Positions 14,974 through 28,084 of a DNA stretch of 64,000 nt are shown in pieces. A model generated the notes under the pieces. The model saw nothing but the letters and a program-made list of their open reading frames with translations. It searched no databases and had not been told where the DNA came from. The stretch lies in assembly GCF_900105065.1 (NCBI RefSeq), contig NZ_LT629749.1:186001-250000 (forward strand), read 5' to 3'. The first letter of the stretch is position 1. Every line of letters begins with the position of its first letter. Origin of the DNA: Friedmanniella luteola. Its GTDB lineage: Bacteria; Actinomycetota; Actinomycetes; Propionibacteriales; Propionibacteriaceae. A program made the position numbers and the translations under genes.

Positions 14974-16668
14974 ATGACGGACCCTGCCGCGACCGCTGCC
15001 GCCCCTGTCCCGGAGCCGGCCGCCGCCACGCCGACGGAGCCGGCCCCGCCGCTCCCGGAGCCGGTCGCGACGATCGCCGCCGGCTACACCTTCGACGAAC
15101 CCGCCCTCGAGCTGGGCGTCGTGGTGCACGACGGCGAGCCCGTGCCGACGGCCGGCGTGCGGATCCCGCTGTCCATGCTCAACCGGCACGGGCTGGTGGC
15201 CGGGGCCACCGGCACGGGCAAGACCAAGACGCTGCAGCTGATGGCCGAGCAGCTCTCGGCGGCGGGCGTCCCCGTCTTCGCCGCCGACATCAAGGGCGAC
15301 CTGTCCGGGATCGCCTCGCCGGGCCGGCCGAGCGACAAGCTGACGGCCCGGACCCGCGCGCTCGGCCAGGACTGGCGGCCGCGCGGCTGCCCGACGGAGT
15401 TCTTCGCCCTCGGCGGGCAGGGGCTGGGCGTCCCGCTGCGGGCCACGATGACGTCGTTCGGCCCGGTGCTGCTGGCCAAGGTGCTGGGGCTCAACGCCGT
15501 GCAGGAGTCCTCGCTCGGCCTGGTCTTCCACCACGCCGACGCCGCCGGGCTGCCGCTGCTGGACCTCGCCGACCTCCGGGCCGTGCTGACCCACCTGACC
15601 AGCGACGAGGGCAAGGCCGAGCTCAAGGGCGTCGGCGGGCTCAGCGCGGCCACCGTCGGGGTGATCCTGCGCTCGCTCGTCACCTTCGCCGCGCAGGGTG
15701 CCGACGCGTTCTTCGGCGAGCCGGAGTTCGACACCGCCGACCTGCTGCGGGTGACCGGTGACGGCCAGGGCGTCGTCTCGCTGCTCGAGCTGCCCAACCT
15801 GCAGGACCGGCCGGCCCTGTTCTCGACCTTCCTGATGTGGCTGCTGGCCGACCTCTTCCACGACCTGCCCGAGGTGGGGGACGTCGACAAGCCCAAGCTC
15901 GTCTTCTTCTTCGACGAGGCCCACCTGCTGTTCGACGGCGCGTCCAAGGCCTTCCTCGACGCGATCGCCCAGACGGTCCGGCTGGTCCGCAGCAAGGGTG
16001 TCGGCATCTTCTTCGTCACGCAGACGCCCGAGGACGTCCCCGACGACGTGCTGGCGCAGCTGGGCTCCCGGGTCCAGCACCAGCTCCGCGCGCACACGCC
16101 GAACGACGCCAAGGCACTGAAGCAGACGGTGGCCACCTTCCCCCGCTCGGGCTACGACCTGGCCGAGACGCTGCAGGAGCTGGGGATCGGCGAGGCCGTC
16201 GTCACCGTGATGGACCCCGACGGCACCCCGACCCCGGTCGCCTGGACGCGGATGCTGGCGCCGCAGTCGCTGATGGCGCCGACACCCGCCGACGTGCTGG
16301 CCCCCGGCATCGCCGCGTCGTCGCTGATGGGGCGCTACGGCGCCGCCGTGGACCGGGACTCCGCCCGCGAGATGCTCGCGCGCAGGCTGGAGGCCGGTGC
16401 GGCGGCGGCCGCCGACGAGCGCCGCGCGGCGGAGGCCGCGGCGGCGCAGCGCGCCCAGGAGGAGCGGTCCGCTCGGGAGGACCGCGCGGACCGGCCGCAG
16501 ACGCGCGACACCTCGAGGACCCGGTCGGGCGCACCTCGGCGGCCGGCTCCGCGGGCCGAGCGGTCCGTGGTCGAGAAGGTCGTGGAGTCCTCGGTGTTCA
16601 AGCAGTTCGCCCGGACCGCCGGTCGGGAGATCGTCCGCAGCCTCTTCGGCACCGCGCGCCGGCGCTGA
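14974..16668 (+). CDS. HerA-like ATPase, DUF853/YjgR family
   Basis: A 564-aa P-loop ATPase of the HerA/FtsK clade. Walker A is GATGTGKT at residues 77-84. The FAADIKGDLSGIA segment and the later KLVFFFDEAHLLF (Walker B) are typical of DUF853 proteins. A Pro/Ala-rich 35-residue leader precedes the domain, and an Ala/Arg/Glu-rich probably coiled region (about 455-530) precedes a basic C-terminus. The family function is not established; relation to HerA suggests DNA translocation or processing. It is monocistronic and ends at a perfect 15-bp hairpin. Confidence 0.87.
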   Translation: MTDPAATAAAPVPEPAAATPTEPAPPLPEPVATIAAGYTFDEPALELGVVVHDGEPVPTAGVRIPLSMLNRHGLVAGATGTGKTKTLQLMAEQLSAAGVPVFAADIKGDLSGIASPGRPSDKLTARTRALGQDWRPRGCPTEFFALGGQGLGVPLRATMTSFGPVLLAKVLGLNAVQESSLGLVFHHADAAGLPLLDLADLRAVLTHLTSDEGKAELKGVGGLSAATVGVILRSLVTFAAQGADAFFGEPEFDTADLLRVTGDGQGVVSLLELPNLQDRPALFSTFLMWLLADLFHDLPEVGDVDKPKLVFFFDEAHLLFDGASKAFLDAIAQTVRLVRSKGVGIFFVTQTPEDVPDDVLAQLGSRVQHQLRAHTPNDAKALKQTVATFPRSGYDLAETLQELGIGEAVVTVMDPDGTPTPVAWTRMLAPQSLMAPTPADVLAPGIAASSLMGRYGAAVDRDSAREMLARRLEAGAAAAADERRAAEAAAAQRAQEERSAREDRADRPQTRDTSRTRSGAPRRPAPRAERSVVEKVVESSVFKQFARTAGREIVRSLFGTARRR

Positions 16669-16682
16669 GGACCTCCGACGAC

Positions 16683-16715
16683 GACGTCCCCGCCACCCAG
16701 GGTGGCGGGGACGTC
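16683..16715 (+). terminator. Strong terminator hairpin
   Basis: GACGTCCCCGCCACC (16683-16697) pairs perfectly with GGTGGCGGGGACGTC (16701-16715) across a CAG loop, 14 bp after the HerA-like gene. Confidence 0.8.
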
Positions 16716-16729
16716 AGGGTCGGGCGGGG

Positions 16730-16749
16730 TCATCCGGCGAGCCGGATGA
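16730..16749 (-). terminator. Short perfect hairpin after the small minus-strand gene
   Basis: TCATCCGGC (16730-16738) and GCCGGATGA (16741-16749) are exact inverted repeats with a 2-bp centre. They abut the stop codon of the 16750-16974 gene. Confidence 0.4.
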
Positions 16750-16974
16750 TCATGGTCGGGCGGTCAACCGCGGTGCGGGCCGGCTGGCGATGCGGCGGAC
16801 GCGTCCCCAGAGCGGGACCCGCGCCGGGCGCGGGGTGCGGGGCCGGTTCCGGAGCTCGGCGACGGCCTGCTGCAGCGCGTAGGTCCGCGCGGCGGCCTGG
16901 CTGGTGACCAGCGAGGAGGGGCCGACCAGCGGCTGCCCCGTGGGGTCGTGGAGGTGGACGTGCGCGTACGACAT
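16750..16974 (-). CDS. Small hypothetical protein
   Basis: A 74-aa protein starting MSYAHVHLHDPTGQPLVGPS at the ATG at 16974. The C-terminal half is Arg/Pro-rich and basic. No family is recognised. Support comes from the ATG context (AAGGAACCACC before it) and from hairpins placed at its end. A longer frame to 17067 lacks a ribosome site. The 370 bp between it and the next + strand gene holds no convincing gene; a TTG-started 33-codon frame at 17104-17205 (LLIITAPKP) has a GGAGG box in front but is too short to trust. Confidence 0.45.
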   Translation of the reverse strand: MSYAHVHLHDPTGQPLVGPSSLVTSQAAARTYALQQAVAELRNRPRTPRPARVPLWGRVRRIASRPAPRLTARP

Positions 16975-17348
16975 GGTGGTTCCTTCATGATCATGACGAG
17001 GACCCGTCGGCGTGGACGGGCAGGCGGAGCGGGATCGACGTCGGGCCCGGAGGGCGGACGTGATCATGGAGCTCGGCGGGACCTGGTCCCGGGAGAGGCG
17101 CGCTCAGGCAGCGTGCCGGTGAGCGGCGTCCAGGTCGCGGGCGAGCAGGTCGCACGGGGCCAGGGGGCCGCCGTGGATCGGCTTCGGCGCAGTGATGATC
17201 AGCAAAGTTCGGACACCTCCTCCCGGTCGGATGATCGTGGCGGCCGGTGTGGCCGCAGGGGAGACGTTAGGGAAGCCCGCCGAGGGGCGCAACGCATTTG
17301 TCTGGCAGGGTGGGACTGGTTCTGATCAAGATCTGAGGAGGTGGCGAG

Positions 17349-17543
17349 ATGGCCGTGCCCGCAGGCGCACCCGGTGACGAGGTGCCCCCGGAGGACTGGG
17401 CCGAGCAGGCGACCGAGGCCGGTCCGCCGGCCGAGAGCCCGGGCGACCCGGTCACCGGGCGGTCGACCGGGAGCCTCGAGGTGGACGAGGCCGACCTCCT
17501 CGACCAGGAGCAGCCGGTCGACCTGACCGACGACGAGCAGTAG
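17349..17543 (+). CDS. Small acidic hypothetical protein
   Basis: A 64-aa, strongly acidic, probably disordered protein (starts MAVPAGAPGDEVPPEDW, ends DLTDDEQ). It has a good ribosome site, GAGGAGGTGGCG, directly before the ATG. No family is recognised. Neighbours do not indicate a function. Confidence 0.5.
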   Translation: MAVPAGAPGDEVPPEDWAEQATEAGPPAESPGDPVTGRSTGSLEVDEADLLDQEQPVDLTDDEQ

Positions 17544-17582
17544 CGCGTCGCGGTGGCCTCGGGGCCGTCGAGGACCCCGAGG

Positions 17583-19025
17583 TCATCCCCGGTCGGCCGC
17601 CCGGACCGGTCGGCTGATCCGGTCCAGGTAGCCGAGCAGGAGGGCCTCCCGGAGCGACGGCGGGGCGACGTCCAGGGTCGCGTTCACCGGTGCCATCCGG
17701 GTGGGCAGGGTCGGGGTGCCGGAGCCGTCGACCAGCCCCGCCATCGCCAGCAGCTGGTCGAAACCGGCGTCGTCCAGGGTGGTGGGGTCCAGCTCGGCCA
17801 GCACCCCGGCGAGGCCCGGGTCCGCCGTCGTCGGGCCCGCGGCCACCGCCGCGGCCACCGCCGCGTCGAGGGCGTCGAGGAACTCCGGCAGCCGGGGCAC
17901 CGTCGCGGCGCTGACCGACAGGTGCAGGGTGGGCGGGAAGGGACCGAAGCTCAGCTGGGGCTGGACGTACCAGCCGCGGGCGAGCAGCTCGTCGGCGACG
18001 GTGAAGATGTCGAAGGCGTCGTCCGACGCCAGGGCCACCAGGCTGGAGGACGGTCGCCCGACGACCCGCAGGTGCGGGCGGGCCTGCACCGCGTCCACCA
18101 GGCTCGTGAGCCCGTCGCGGACCTGGCGGGCCAGGGCCAGGTAGCCGTCGTCGCCGATCAGCCGGGTGATCGCCCACGCGGCCGCGATCGGTCCTCCGGA
18201 GCGCGTCGACTGCGTCGTCGTGTTGAGCATCGTGTAGCCGGGCCACGCGGCGCTGGCGAACAGCTGGGGCCGGCGGAGCTGGGCGCTGCGGTGCAGCAGC
18301 AGCGACACCCCCTTGGGCGTGTAGCCGTACTTGTGCAGGTCCACCGAGATGCTGGTGACCCCGGGCACCAGGAACGAGAACGCCGGCAGCTCCGGGTCGT
18401 CGCGGCGGAGGAACGGCAGCAGCCACCCGCCGATGCACGCGTCGACGTGGCAGCGGACGCCCGCCGCCTGGGCATGGGTGGCGATCTCGGTGACGGGGTC
18501 GACGACGCCGTGGGGGTAGGAGGGCGCCGAGGCCACGACCAGCACGGTGTCGGCGTCGATCGCGTCCGCCATCGCGGAGGCGACCGCGCGGCCCGTCTGC
18601 GGGTCGACGTCGACCAGCACCGGTCGGACGCCGAAGTAGTGGGCCGCCTTGTGGAACGACGCGTGCGCCGAGCTCGGCATCACCAGGGTCGGTCGGCTCA
18701 CGTCCGGACGGGCGTCGCGGGCGGTCTGCACGGCCAGCAGCAGGGACTCCGTCCCCCCGGAGGTCACTGAGCCGACCGTGCCCGGCGGGCCGTCCAGCAG
18801 GTCAGCCGCCATCCCGACGAGGTCCTGCTCCATCCGCAGCAGGGACGGGAACGCCGTCGGGTCCAGCCCGTTGGTGCCGCCGAAGGCCGCGAGGGCCTCC
18901 CGGCCGAGGGCGTCGGCCTCGGCCAGCCCGGAGTCGTAGACGTAGGCCAGCGTGCGGCCGCCGTGGGTGGGCAGGTCGTCGGCGCGCACGGCGTCGAGCT
19001 GACGACGCACCTCGTCGGGGTTCAC
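17583..19025 (-). CDS. PLP-dependent decarboxylase/lyase, sphingosine-1-phosphate-lyase-like
   Basis: A 480-aa fold-type I PLP enzyme of the group II decarboxylase/S1P-lyase family. The cofactor lysine is Lys232 in SISVDLHKYGYTPKG; VTSGGTESLLLAV and CHVDACIGGW contribute the phosphate and ring contacts. The GTG at 19025 overlaps the stop of the transporter gene (GTGA), so the two are translationally coupled. The C-terminal 100 residues continue beyond the usual small domain. Reaction candidates are amino-acid decarboxylation or cleavage of a phosphorylated sphingoid-like or amino-alcohol substrate; the sequence cannot choose. The transporter partner may import the substrate. Confidence 0.82.
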   Translation of the reverse strand: MNPDEVRRQLDAVRADDLPTHGGRTLAYVYDSGLAEADALGREALAAFGGTNGLDPTAFPSLLRMEQDLVGMAADLLDGPPGTVGSVTSGGTESLLLAVQTARDARPDVSRPTLVMPSSAHASFHKAAHYFGVRPVLVDVDPQTGRAVASAMADAIDADTVLVVASAPSYPHGVVDPVTEIATHAQAAGVRCHVDACIGGWLLPFLRRDDPELPAFSFLVPGVTSISVDLHKYGYTPKGVSLLLHRSAQLRRPQLFASAAWPGYTMLNTTTQSTRSGGPIAAAWAITRLIGDDGYLALARQVRDGLTSLVDAVQARPHLRVVGRPSSSLVALASDDAFDIFTVADELLARGWYVQPQLSFGPFPPTLHLSVSAATVPRLPEFLDALDAAVAAAVAAGPTTADPGLAGVLAELDPTTLDDAGFDQLLAMAGLVDGSGTPTLPTRMAPVNATLDVAPPSLREALLLGYLDRISRPVRAADRG

Positions 19026-20368
19026 CGGGGCTCCTCGAGGGACGGGGTCGGGGCGGGGGAGGGGACCGCGTCGCGGCCGTGGCCGCGCAGCGTGAGCAGG
19101 CTGACCGCGACCAGCACGGCGGGGACGAGGGAGAACCCGAGGGTGATCGCGGTCAGCGCGCCGGGCGGCTGCCCGACGTCGTCGCCGCGGGTGGAGACGT
19201 AGCCGCCGACGGCGAGCAGCAGGGCCAGCACCGCGGGGCCGAGGGCGAGGCCCAGCGTCTCCCCGGCCGTCCAGACCCCGGTGAGCACGCCGACGCGGTT
19301 CTCCCCGGTCCGGCGGGCGTCGTCCGCGGCGGTGTCGGGCAGCATGGCCATCGGGAACAGCTGGCAGCCGGCGTAGCCCACGCCCGCCACCGCCGCCAGA
19401 GCGAACACCACGCCGACGGGCACCCGGCCGGCCAGCACCGCGCCGGCGGCCGCCAGCCCCAGCAGCGCGCTGGCCAGCTGGTAGCCCCGCTTCTTGCCCG
19501 CCCGGTCGGCGAGCCGGCCCCACAGCGGCGTGACCAGCAGCGCGGGACCGACGAAGCAGGCGAACAGCACCGCCGAGGCGCCGGGACGGGCCAGCACCTC
19601 GCGGGCCAGGTAGTCGACGGCTGCCAGCATGCAGCCGATGGCCAGGGCCTGCAGGACGAAGGTGGCGAGCAGCACCCGGAAGTCGTGCACGCCGAGCGCC
19701 AGCCGCAGGTGCCGGCCGAGGCCACCGGGCGGTGCGGGGACGACGCTCCCGGCGGCGCTTCGGGTGCCGGCCCAGGCGCCCAGCGCGCCCAGCGCGATCA
19801 GCAGGCCGACCGCCACCGCCATCGCGCGGTAGCCCGCGGTCCCGCCGACGGCGTCGCGGATCGCCGGCGCCGACGCCCCGCTGACCAGGATGGCCACGGC
19901 CAGCACGGCCACCCGCCAGGTGAGCAGCACCGTCCGCTCGTGCGGGTCGTCGGTCAGCTCGGCCGGCAGGGCGACGAAGGGCACCTGGAAGGCCGAGTAG
20001 GCGACGGCGCAGAGGGCGAAGGCCACCACGACCCAGGCGACGGCGACCGCCTCGGGCGCCGGCGGACCGGAGAACAACAGCACGAAGCCGACGGCCAGGC
20101 CGAGCCCACCGACCAGCAGGAACGGCCGCCGTCCGTGCCGGCCGGCCAGCCGGTCGCTCAGCCGGCCGGTGACCGGGTTCAGCAGCACGTCCAGGGCCTT
20201 CGGCAGGAACACGACGGCCCCGGCCAGCAGCGCCCCGACGCCGAGGGCGTCGGTCAGGTACGGGAGCAGCAGCAGACCGGGCACGGTGCCGAAGGAGCCG
20301 GTGGCCACACCGCCGCTGGCGTAGCCGACGCGCAGCCGTCTGCTCAGCGTGGTGGCCACGCCCGCCAT
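19022..20368 (-). CDS. MFS transporter, GPH (glycoside-pentoside-hexuronide) type
   Basis: A 448-aa membrane protein with 12 predicted helices of the MFS_2/GPH class. Diagnostic loops are GRLSDRLAGRHGRRPFLL after the second helix and WGRLADRAGKKRGY after the eighth. The N-terminus has the usual GYASGGVATGSFGTVPGLLLLPYLTD run. It is the first gene of a two-gene unit with the PLP enzyme, whose GTG start overlaps its stop. GPH proteins normally carry sugars by sodium or proton symport, but several actinobacterial members transport other solutes, and coupling to a PLP enzyme suggests an amine-type substrate. Confidence 0.83.
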   Translation of the reverse strand: MAGVATTLSRRLRVGYASGGVATGSFGTVPGLLLLPYLTDALGVGALLAGAVVFLPKALDVLLNPVTGRLSDRLAGRHGRRPFLLVGGLGLAVGFVLLFSGPPAPEAVAVAWVVVAFALCAVAYSAFQVPFVALPAELTDDPHERTVLLTWRVAVLAVAILVSGASAPAIRDAVGGTAGYRAMAVAVGLLIALGALGAWAGTRSAAGSVVPAPPGGLGRHLRLALGVHDFRVLLATFVLQALAIGCMLAAVDYLAREVLARPGASAVLFACFVGPALLVTPLWGRLADRAGKKRGYQLASALLGLAAAGAVLAGRVPVGVVFALAAVAGVGYAGCQLFPMAMLPDTAADDARRTGENRVGVLTGVWTAGETLGLALGPAVLALLLAVGGYVSTRGDDVGQPPGALTAITLGFSLVPAVLVAVSLLTLRGHGRDAVPSPAPTPSLEEPR

Positions 20369-20444
20369 CCTGGCAGTCGGCGGGCCGCGACGCGCCGAAC
20401 GCGCCCGGAGCGGCGGACCGCTCTCAGGAGCGGGGCGGGGACCG

Positions 20445-21512
<1,068 letters not shown>

Positions 21513-21615
21513 CGCGCACCTCCTGCTCCGCCCCACCGTCGTCGGCGAGGCCTCCGACGCTGACGCTAGGGGACGGGCCGTCGCGCCGCGTGGGCGGTCC
21601 GGGCGGACCGGCAGC

Positions 21616-21629
21616 GTGACGGCCGTCAC
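21616..21629. promoter_or_regulatory. 14-bp perfect palindrome upstream of the GH172 gene
   Basis: GTGACGGCCGTCAC reads the same on both strands. It sits in a 323-bp gene-free region (21513-21835), 104 bp upstream of the GH172 start and about 200 bp before the divergent small gene. It is a candidate operator for either; no regulator gene is adjacent. The rest of the gap shows nothing else. Confidence 0.4.
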
Positions 21630-21835
21630 AGCGCGGCCCGCGTTCTCGACGGGTGGCCGAGGCGTCTTCGCTCGGTGAGCGGCCGAGTTCCATCCCCTCC
21701 GGCCGCTCGTGGCGCGAGCCCTGCTCGCTCCAGGCTCCCGGCCCGGTCGGCCCCCCCGGCCCCGGTCCGGGAGTCCGCTCGTCGCCGACCGTGGTGACGG
21801 GCGCCCGTCAGCGCCGAGCACCCGTGGAGGACCGC

Positions 21836-22123
21836 ATGCCCAGCTCAGAGCACCCCGAGACCCCGGACGACCGGCAGCCGGAGGCCGTCCTGCGCGTCTC
21901 CGTGCACGCCGACGCCGGACCGCAGCCCGCCAGCCGCAGCGCCGCGCTGGTCGAGGAGGCTCTGCTGGACTGCGACGCCAGCCCGGGGACGCCGGTCAGC
22001 GTCGCAGTGCCGGCCGGCGACGGGGCGATGGTGGCCCGGCTGCACGACCTGCTGGACGAGGACGAGGCCCGCCGGGCCGGAGCGACCGTGATCGTCGACG
22101 GGGTGCTGCCCGGTGGGGACTGA
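21836..22123 (+). CDS. Small hypothetical protein
   Basis: A 95-aa protein starting MPSSEHPETPDDRQPEAVLRV at the ATG at 21836, preceded by GTGGAGGACC. The sequence suggests a compact alpha/beta fold (EAVLRVSVHADA, ALVEEALLDCD, GTPVSVAVPAGDGAMVARLHDLL, GATVIVDGVLPG), possibly sensing- or STAS-related, but I do not recognise a family. It precedes the receiver gene by 242 bp, so joint transcription is possible. Confidence 0.5.
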   Translation: MPSSEHPETPDDRQPEAVLRVSVHADAGPQPASRSAALVEEALLDCDASPGTPVSVAVPAGDGAMVARLHDLLDEDEARRAGATVIVDGVLPGGD

Positions 22124-22365
22124 GGGGTTGGCGGCCGCCGCCCGGGTCGTCGGGGGCCGTGCCGGTGGTGGGTTCACGACGCCAGCGGCGCCCCCCGGGA
22201 TCGGGCCGCCAACCGTCGAACAGGCGGGTGGGTCGCGTGGTTGAATGCGTGTCCCCACCTGGGTGGGCGCACGCTCGGGTCGGCGTCCCCCGACGTCGGT
22301 GGGTGGCTGGAGCGCTCGTGGCGGACGGCTGTGCGGCGACTGGAGAGGAACGGGGGAGCTTCCCG

Positions 22366-22788
22366 ATGATTCGCGTGCTCGTCGCCGACGACCACCCCTT
22401 CGTCCGGGCCGGGGTGGCGGAGCTGCTGAAGTCGGCCGAGGGGGTCGAGCTGGTCGGTCAGTGCGCGGACGGCGCCGAGGTGGTGCAGGTGGCCGACGCC
22501 CTGGAACCCGACGTCATCGTGATGGACGTCGACACGCCCGTCCAGTCCGGGTTCGAGGCCACGCGTCAGCTCATGTCGAGACACCCGGACCTGCGGGTGA
22601 TCATCCTGAGCGTCTCGGTCGTCACGGGCGGGGGTCCGGCGATGGCCGCCCGGGCCGGAGCCGTCGGCTACATCCTGAAGGGTCAGCCGGCGCACCTCCT
22701 CGAGGCGGTGCGCGCGGTCGCCGCCGGCGGAACGGCCTGGCCGCCCACGTTCACGCCGCCGACGAACGAGGCCGAGCCGGGCCGCTGA
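22366..22788 (+). CDS. Stand-alone response-regulator receiver domain
   Basis: A 140-aa CheY-like receiver with no output domain. The acidic pair Asp8-Asp9 and the phosphoacceptor Asp54 (VIVMDVDTPVQSG) are present, as is the conserved Lys in GYILKG. The N-terminus is NarL-like (IRVLVADDHPFVRAGV), but the LuxR-type HTH that normally follows is absent; the protein ends after about 20 more residues. The loop reads DVDTP where most relatives have DVRMP. It is convergent with, and 34 bp from, a hybrid kinase carrying an HPt domain, so it may be the terminal receiver of that phosphorelay. Confidence 0.85.
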   Translation: MIRVLVADDHPFVRAGVAELLKSAEGVELVGQCADGAEVVQVADALEPDVIVMDVDTPVQSGFEATRQLMSRHPDLRVIILSVSVVTGGGPAMAARAGAVGYILKGQPAHLLEAVRAVAAGGTAWPPTFTPPTNEAEPGR

Positions 22789-22822
22789 CCGCGCCCTGCC
22801 GGACCGGTCCGGGTCCGCGGCC

Positions 22823-25831
<3,009 letters not shown>

Positions 25832-25927
25832 GACGACCCCACCTCCTCGCCACGGTTCTACCAGTTCCGCCCCGGCCGGACGCTGCACTTCGGAGATCTC
25901 GCGGCCTCCCGCAGAGCTGCGTGCCGA

Positions 25928-25944
25928 TGGTTCACACGTGCACC
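25928..25944. promoter_or_regulatory. Probable MarR operator in front of the MarR gene
   Basis: TGGTTCACACGTGCACC matches the operator arm TGGTTCACATGTCAACC at 28116-28132 in 14 of 17 positions. It ends 18 bp before the MarR ATG, consistent with autorepression. Confidence 0.5.
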
Positions 25945-25962
25945 GGGCGTAGGGTCGCAGCC

Positions 25963-26517
25963 ATGACGGTGCGGTGGTTGGACGCGCGTGAGCAACGGGC
26001 CTGGCGGAGCCTCATGACCGTCCAGGAGGACCTGCCCGAGTTCCTCGACCGCAAGCTGCGCCAGCGGTCGGGGCTCTCGCGCGCCGACTACGAGGTCCTG
26101 GCCCACCTGTCCGAGGCGCCCGAGGGTCAGCTGCGCTCGTTCGAGCTGGGCGGGCTGCTCCGCTGGGAGAAGAGCCGGCTGTCGCAGCACCTCGGCCGGA
26201 TGCAGACGCGCGGGTTGGTCGTGCGCTCGCGCTGCGCCACCGACCAGCGGGGAGCCGTCATCGCGATCAGCCCGCTCGGTCGCGAGCGCATCGAGGAAGC
26301 GGCCCCCGAGCACGTGGCGGACGTCCGGGAGGTGCTCATCGACCACCTCAGCGAGGCGGAGCTGGAGCTGCTCATCCAGGTCGGCGACAAGGTCCGCGAG
26401 CGGGTCGAGCAGCTCGGACGTGGACGCACCGACGGGGACGAGACCAGCGGGGAGGGAGCAGACCGTCCTGGCGACGCCGACCTCGGCGGGAGCAGGCCGC
26501 CGCGCCTCAGGGGGTGA
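25963..26517 (+). CDS. MarR-family transcriptional regulator
   Basis: A 184-aa winged-helix regulator. The DNA-binding core runs [49 protein letters not shown], with the wing [19 protein letters not shown], as in MarR proteins that sense small aromatics or oxidants. The start is the ATG at 25963, so the first helix begins [15 protein letters not shown]. Its C-terminal 40 residues are a Gly/Arg/Asp-rich tail that runs 11 bp into the end of the convergent oxidoreductase gene; such a tail is unusual. A shared operator sequence links it to the two oxidoreductases at 26.5-28.1 kb. Confidence 0.88.
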   Translation: MTVRWLDAREQRAWRSLMTVQEDLPEFLDRKLRQRSGLSRADYEVLAHLSEAPEGQLRSFELGGLLRWEKSRLSQHLGRMQTRGLVVRSRCATDQRGAVIAISPLGRERIEEAAPEHVADVREVLIDHLSEAELELLIQVGDKVRERVEQLGRGRTDGDETSGEGADRPGDADLGGSRPPRLRG

Positions 26518-27457
26518 AGACGACGCGCCTCCGGTCCTGCGTGGCGGCCCAGGACTCGGCGACCTGGCTCAGCGGTCGTTCGTCGACGTCGATGTGGAGC
26601 TCGGTCGTGCTGGCGATCTGCAGGACGTCGGCTGCCGCCTGCAGCAGCTCCGGGACCTGCAGCGCGCCGATCCCGCTCCCCATCAGGTGGATCGGGGTCG
26701 TGGCCAGCACGCTCGTCGGAACGGTGAGCGCTGCGCCGGCGGCGGCACCGGCCACGACGTAGCGCAGCGGTGCGCCACGCTTGTGGCGGCCCGCGATGGC
26801 GGCCAGGACGGCCTCAGTGGGGGAGCCGGCGAGGTAGTCCAGCACGACGTCGAGGTCTCCGGTGTGGCGCCGCAGCGCAGCGTGGAGGGCGTCGGGCTCG
26901 AGGGTCAGGTCGACGGTGTCGTCGGCGCCGAGCTCGGCGAGCCGGGCCAGGGCAGTGGCGTCGCGACCGGTGGCGATGACCCGGCCGGCACCGAGGTGCT
27001 GGGCGATCTGGACGGCGACCTGCCCGGTGATCCCGGTCGCGCCGTTGATCAGCACGGTCTCACCCGGACGCAGGCCGGCGCGCGTCCGGAGCGCGGCGAC
27101 GGGCGAGGTGCCCGGGTTGAGCAGGGCCGCGGCCGGCACGTCGCCGACGTCGTCCGGCAGCGGCAGGCAGAGTGCGTCGCGCACCAGCGTCCGCGCGGCC
27201 ATGCCGCCGAACGGCGGCTCCGGCAGCAGGAAGCCGACCCGCTGACCGGTGTCGGTCCGGCCCACCCCGTCGATGCCGGGGACGAGCGGGAACGCGCCGT
27301 CCGCGAGGTAGTGGGTCCCGATCGCGCGCGCCCGGGTGGCGGTGGAGAGTGCGGACGCGGTCACGTCGACGAGGGTGAACCCGCTGCGCGGAGCAGGATC
27401 GTCGAAGTCGGTGTACACGGGCGGCTGGTCCGGGCCGAGGACGACGGCGGCCTTCAC
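26507..27457 (-). CDS. Zinc-independent MDR-family oxidoreductase (quinone reductase-like)
   Basis: A 316-aa NAD(P)H-dependent medium-chain dehydrogenase/reductase. The N-terminal GroES-like part (MKAAVVLGPDQPPVYTDFDD) is followed by a Rossmann fold with NGATGITGQVAVQIAQHLGAGRVIATGRD (GxTGxxG type). No zinc-binding cysteines are seen, which points to the quinone oxidoreductase or enoyl reductase branch. It lies downstream of the F420-reductase-like gene, on the same strand with a 66-bp gap, so both may be one unit under MarR control. The substrate is unknown. Confidence 0.83.
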   Translation of the reverse strand: MKAAVVLGPDQPPVYTDFDDPAPRSGFTLVDVTASALSTATRARAIGTHYLADGAFPLVPGIDGVGRTDTGQRVGFLLPEPPFGGMAARTLVRDALCLPLPDDVGDVPAAALLNPGTSPVAALRTRAGLRPGETVLINGATGITGQVAVQIAQHLGAGRVIATGRDATALARLAELGADDTVDLTLEPDALHAALRRHTGDLDVVLDYLAGSPTEAVLAAIAGRHKRGAPLRYVVAGAAAGAALTVPTSVLATTPIHLMGSGIGALQVPELLQAAADVLQIASTTELHIDVDERPLSQVAESWAATQDRRRVVFTP

Positions 27458-27523
27458 GAGAGCCCCGACGTCAGTGCGGGCACGGGAGTGGTGAGGACGA
27501 GCGGGTGTCGTGCCATCGGGTGG

Positions 27524-28066
27524 TCAGAGCTGGCCGGGGGTGGCGAACCGGTAGAAGACGCCGCCGACGGGCTGCACGCCCATCAGGAGCCAGACCGCGT
27601 CCTCGAAGTCCCTGGCGCGCGACAGGTCGCCGACACGGACCGGGTCGAAGCCGGCGTCGCGGACGAGCCGCTCCGTGACCTCGCGGGCGCCGTCGTCACC
27701 GACGTAGAGGGTGCTCGGACGCACCCGCTGCTCGCGCACGACGTCCAGCAGGCGGCCGAAGTTCATGTTGAACGCCTTGGCGACGGGCGCGAGGGTGAAG
27801 GACTGGACCTCGTGGGCGTACGAGTCGAAACCGCCGTGCCGGGCGGGCAGGACGTTCGTCGCGTCGATCGCCGTCTTGCCGGCGAGCCCGGTCACCGCGC
27901 TCAGCGCTGCGGAGATGCGCGCGCCCGGCACGGCGACCAGGACCACGTCGGCGTCCGACACGTCGCCGCCGTCGCGCCCGAGGCCCGTGACCTGATGACC
28001 GGCGCCGCTCCAGAGGCGGCCGAGCCCGCCGCCGATGGTGCCCCGTCCGATCGTGGTGATCTTCAC
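27524..28066 (-). CDS. NADPH-dependent F420 reductase-like (NAD(P)-binding) protein
   Basis: A 180-aa Rossmann protein starting MKITTIGRGTIGGGLGRLWSGAGHQVTGLGRD, the dinucleotide-binding pattern of the F420_oxidored family. Later blocks (DVVLVAVPG, AIDATNVLPARHG, VAKAFNMNFG, LYVGDD) follow the family order found in F420:NADP oxidoreductases and related short enzymes. Whether it uses F420 is not shown by sequence. Its promoter contains a long inverted repeat whose arm recurs upstream of the nearby MarR gene, so it is probably derepressed together with it. Confidence 0.78.
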   Translation of the reverse strand: MKITTIGRGTIGGGLGRLWSGAGHQVTGLGRDGGDVSDADVVLVAVPGARISAALSAVTGLAGKTAIDATNVLPARHGGFDSYAHEVQSFTLAPVAKAFNMNFGRLLDVVREQRVRPSTLYVGDDGAREVTERLVRDAGFDPVRVGDLSRARDFEDAVWLLMGVQPVGGVFYRFATPGQL

Positions 28067-28084
28067 GGCGTCTCCCTCCAGATT

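Noticed and set aside
17104-17292. 62-codon minus-strand frame before the small acidic gene
   Set aside because: Start choice is arbitrary and no family is recognised; only a GGAGG box near an internal TTG supports it.
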